Positions 63,243 through 64,000 of a stretch of 64,000 nt of DNA are shown here, piece by piece; positions within the stretch are counted from its first letter, which is position 1, and each line of letters starts with the position of its first letter. Below the pieces are notes generated by a model that did no database searches, was not told the origin of the DNA, and saw nothing but the letters and a program-made list of their open reading frames with translations. The translations under genes were made by a program, and so were the position numbers. Origin of the DNA: Alphaproteobacteria bacterium (lineage in GTDB: Bacteria > Pseudomonadota > Alphaproteobacteria > Micavibrionales > Micavibrionaceae); assembly GCA_030750865.1 (NCBI GenBank), contig JASMHE010000003.1:62001-126000 (forward strand). The letters are read 5' to 3'.

Positions 63243-63461
63243 ATGCAACACACAGATCAAACGCTATTAAATGAAAAAGAAGCAGCATACTTGCTGAATG
63301 TTAGTGTCTTTACCTTGCAAAAGGCGAGGCGCACGGGTGGGTTTATTCCATTCATCAAGGTTAAGAGTAAAGTGCTTTACAAGAGAAGTGATATTATCGC
63401 CTATCTTGAAGCCAATACTTATAACAGCACCTCTGAATATCATGGAGGTGGCAATGAGTAG
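63243..63461 (+). CDS. AlpA/excisionase-type HTH protein, copy 2
   Basis: 72 residues after ACAAAGGAG. Domain LLNEKEAAYLLNVSVFTLQ with wing GGFIPFIKVKSKVLYKRSDIIAYL. A near copy of the protein at 50798. Upstream, GTAACCGTTAC is an 11-bp palindrome (63202-63212) that could be its own operator. Overlaps the primase start by eight bases. Confidence 0.82.
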   Translation: MQHTDQTLLNEKEAAYLLNVSVFTLQKARRTGGFIPFIKVKSKVLYKRSDIIAYLEANTYNSTSEYHGGGNE

Positions 63462-64000
63462 TAATTTCCAAGAAAATGCGAAAGCATACATCGAAAAAGG
63501 CTTTGCCGTCCTGCCATTGAAAGAGCGTGATAAGACGCCTCACAAAGGATATAGCTGGAAAGAAAATGCGTTATGTTTTGAACATCTGCAGAATTATTCT
63601 TCTGTTTGTAACATAGGCGTTATTCTGGGTGAACGAAGCGGTGGCCTTGTCGATTTAGATTTTGACTCACCCGAGGCCGGATTGATTGGGACGATATTGT
63701 TTGCTGATCTTCCAGGTTTCGGGCGCAAGTCTTCGCCTCATGCCCATAAGCTGGCGATGTGCGCTGGTCCAGGAAAAACAATTCAGTTTCAGCTTCCAGA
63801 AGATGTTGTGGAGCGGTTAGGTTTTTCAAAGAACGTTGTATTGGAGTTGCGCGGAGAAGGGGGGTATACGATGGTTCCCGGCTCAACGCATCCTTCTGGT
63901 GAGAAAGTAACATGGAACGGTCCGCCACCGGAAAATATCCCGATGAAAGATTGGAAAGATATGCTGCGTTCGGCTGGCTTATGTGCTTTCTTGGCTGTTG
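63454..64000 (+). CDS. Bifunctional DNA primase/polymerase (prim-pol), 5' part
   Basis: Frame opens at ATG 63454 (MSSNFQENAKAYIEKGFAVLPL) and stays open to the window edge (182 codons). The prim-pol signature is visible: an Asp-x-Asp metal pair in GGLVDLDFD, the KGY...W element at the N terminus, and the His region near SPHAHKLA and VLELRGEGGYTMVPGSTHPSG. The enzyme would prime replication of the excised element. The C-terminal helicase part, if present, lies outside the window. Confidence 0.85.
   Translation, partial: MSSNFQENAKAYIEKGFAVLPLKERDKTPHKGYSWKENALCFEHLQNYSSVCNIGVILGERSGGLVDLDFDSPEAGLIGTILFADLPGFGRKSSPHAHKLAMCAGPGKTIQFQLPEDVVERLGFSKNVVLELRGEGGYTMVPGSTHPSGEKVTWNGPPPENIPMKDWKDMLRSAGLCAFLAV

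Larger units (their letters stand above)
50416..64000. mobile_element. Integrative element (satellite-like) with defence cargo, left part
   Basis: Bounded left by the tRNA-Thr fragment; right end not in window. Contains tyrosine integrase, three AlpA/excisionase-type regulators, a prim-pol replication protein, a toxin-antitoxin pair and a type I restriction/Mrr operon. The integrase-AlpA-primase set is shared by P4-like and PICI-like satellites. No capsid or packaging genes are visible here. Confidence 0.65.

Noticed and set aside
50261..63245. Shared 10-mer AACGGTTATG near 50260 and at the 63243 gene start
   Set aside because: Match is short, and no HTH coding follows the left copy; could be chance.

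Overview
The window is chromosomal DNA from a Gram-negative proteobacterium, most likely an alphaproteobacterium that I cannot place more finely. The basis is gene content: a cbb3-oxidase assembly tail (ccoI-ccoS), FNR-type boxes, an ECF sigma/anti-sigma pair, and a FAD-oxidase/DUF1365/Cfa/DUF3833 lipid cluster. G+C looks close to half over the first 49 kb. It becomes visibly more A+T-rich and uneven from about 49.4 kb onward.

Core region (1-49.4 kb). It opens with the end of ccoI and ccoS, an FNR-type promoter for ompW, and hemN, together a low-oxygen/haem theme. An ectoine-catabolism locus follows: a divergent sodium/solute symporter facing M20 deacetylase (doeB2), transaminase (doeD), ectoine hydrolase (doeA) and semialdehyde dehydrogenase (doeC). 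Next come orphan proteins, an MFS transporter, a PfkB kinase, a REC-HisKA-HATPase-REC kinase, a split sulfopyruvate-decarboxylase-like enzyme and a three-gene RND efflux operon. After these lie a System II cytochrome c maturation operon (resB-ccsA-thioredoxin), tag, an AsmA-like protein, a MATE pump, a flavoprotein, a DUF1028 protein and a small malonyl-CoA-decarboxylase-like protein. An ECF sigma/anti-sigma operon stands divergent to a secreted DUF4168 protein, and the two share a mirror-image pair of GGAAC-N18-GTCAT promoters. An OmpR-type two-component pair precedes a tightly packed lipid-modification operon (FAD oxidase, DUF1365, Cfa-like methyltransferase, chalcone-isomerase-like protein, MFS, DUF3833, SDR) and a YeiH-like permease.

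Accessory region (49.4-64 kb). An intact tRNA-Gln lies beside a 45-nt 3' fragment of a tRNA-Thr broken exactly at the anticodon loop, and several T-arm-like relics lie nearby. I read this as an integration hotspot whose current island extends beyond the right edge of the window. The island holds an AlpA-like regulator, an MqsRA-like toxin-antitoxin pair with two palindromic operators, a membrane protein and a second AlpA-like gene. It then has a six-gene translationally coupled defence operon: Mrr nuclease, HsdM, HsdS, an Abi-C-like protein, a two-helix membrane protein and HsdR. A tyrosine integrase, a small charged protein, a third AlpA-like regulator and a prim-pol replication protein cut by the window end follow. 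Integrase, AlpA and primase together are the usual core of phage satellites and related integrative elements, so the island is best seen as such an element carrying defence cargo. The most novel-looking unit is the Abi-C/membrane-protein pair inside the type I restriction operon.
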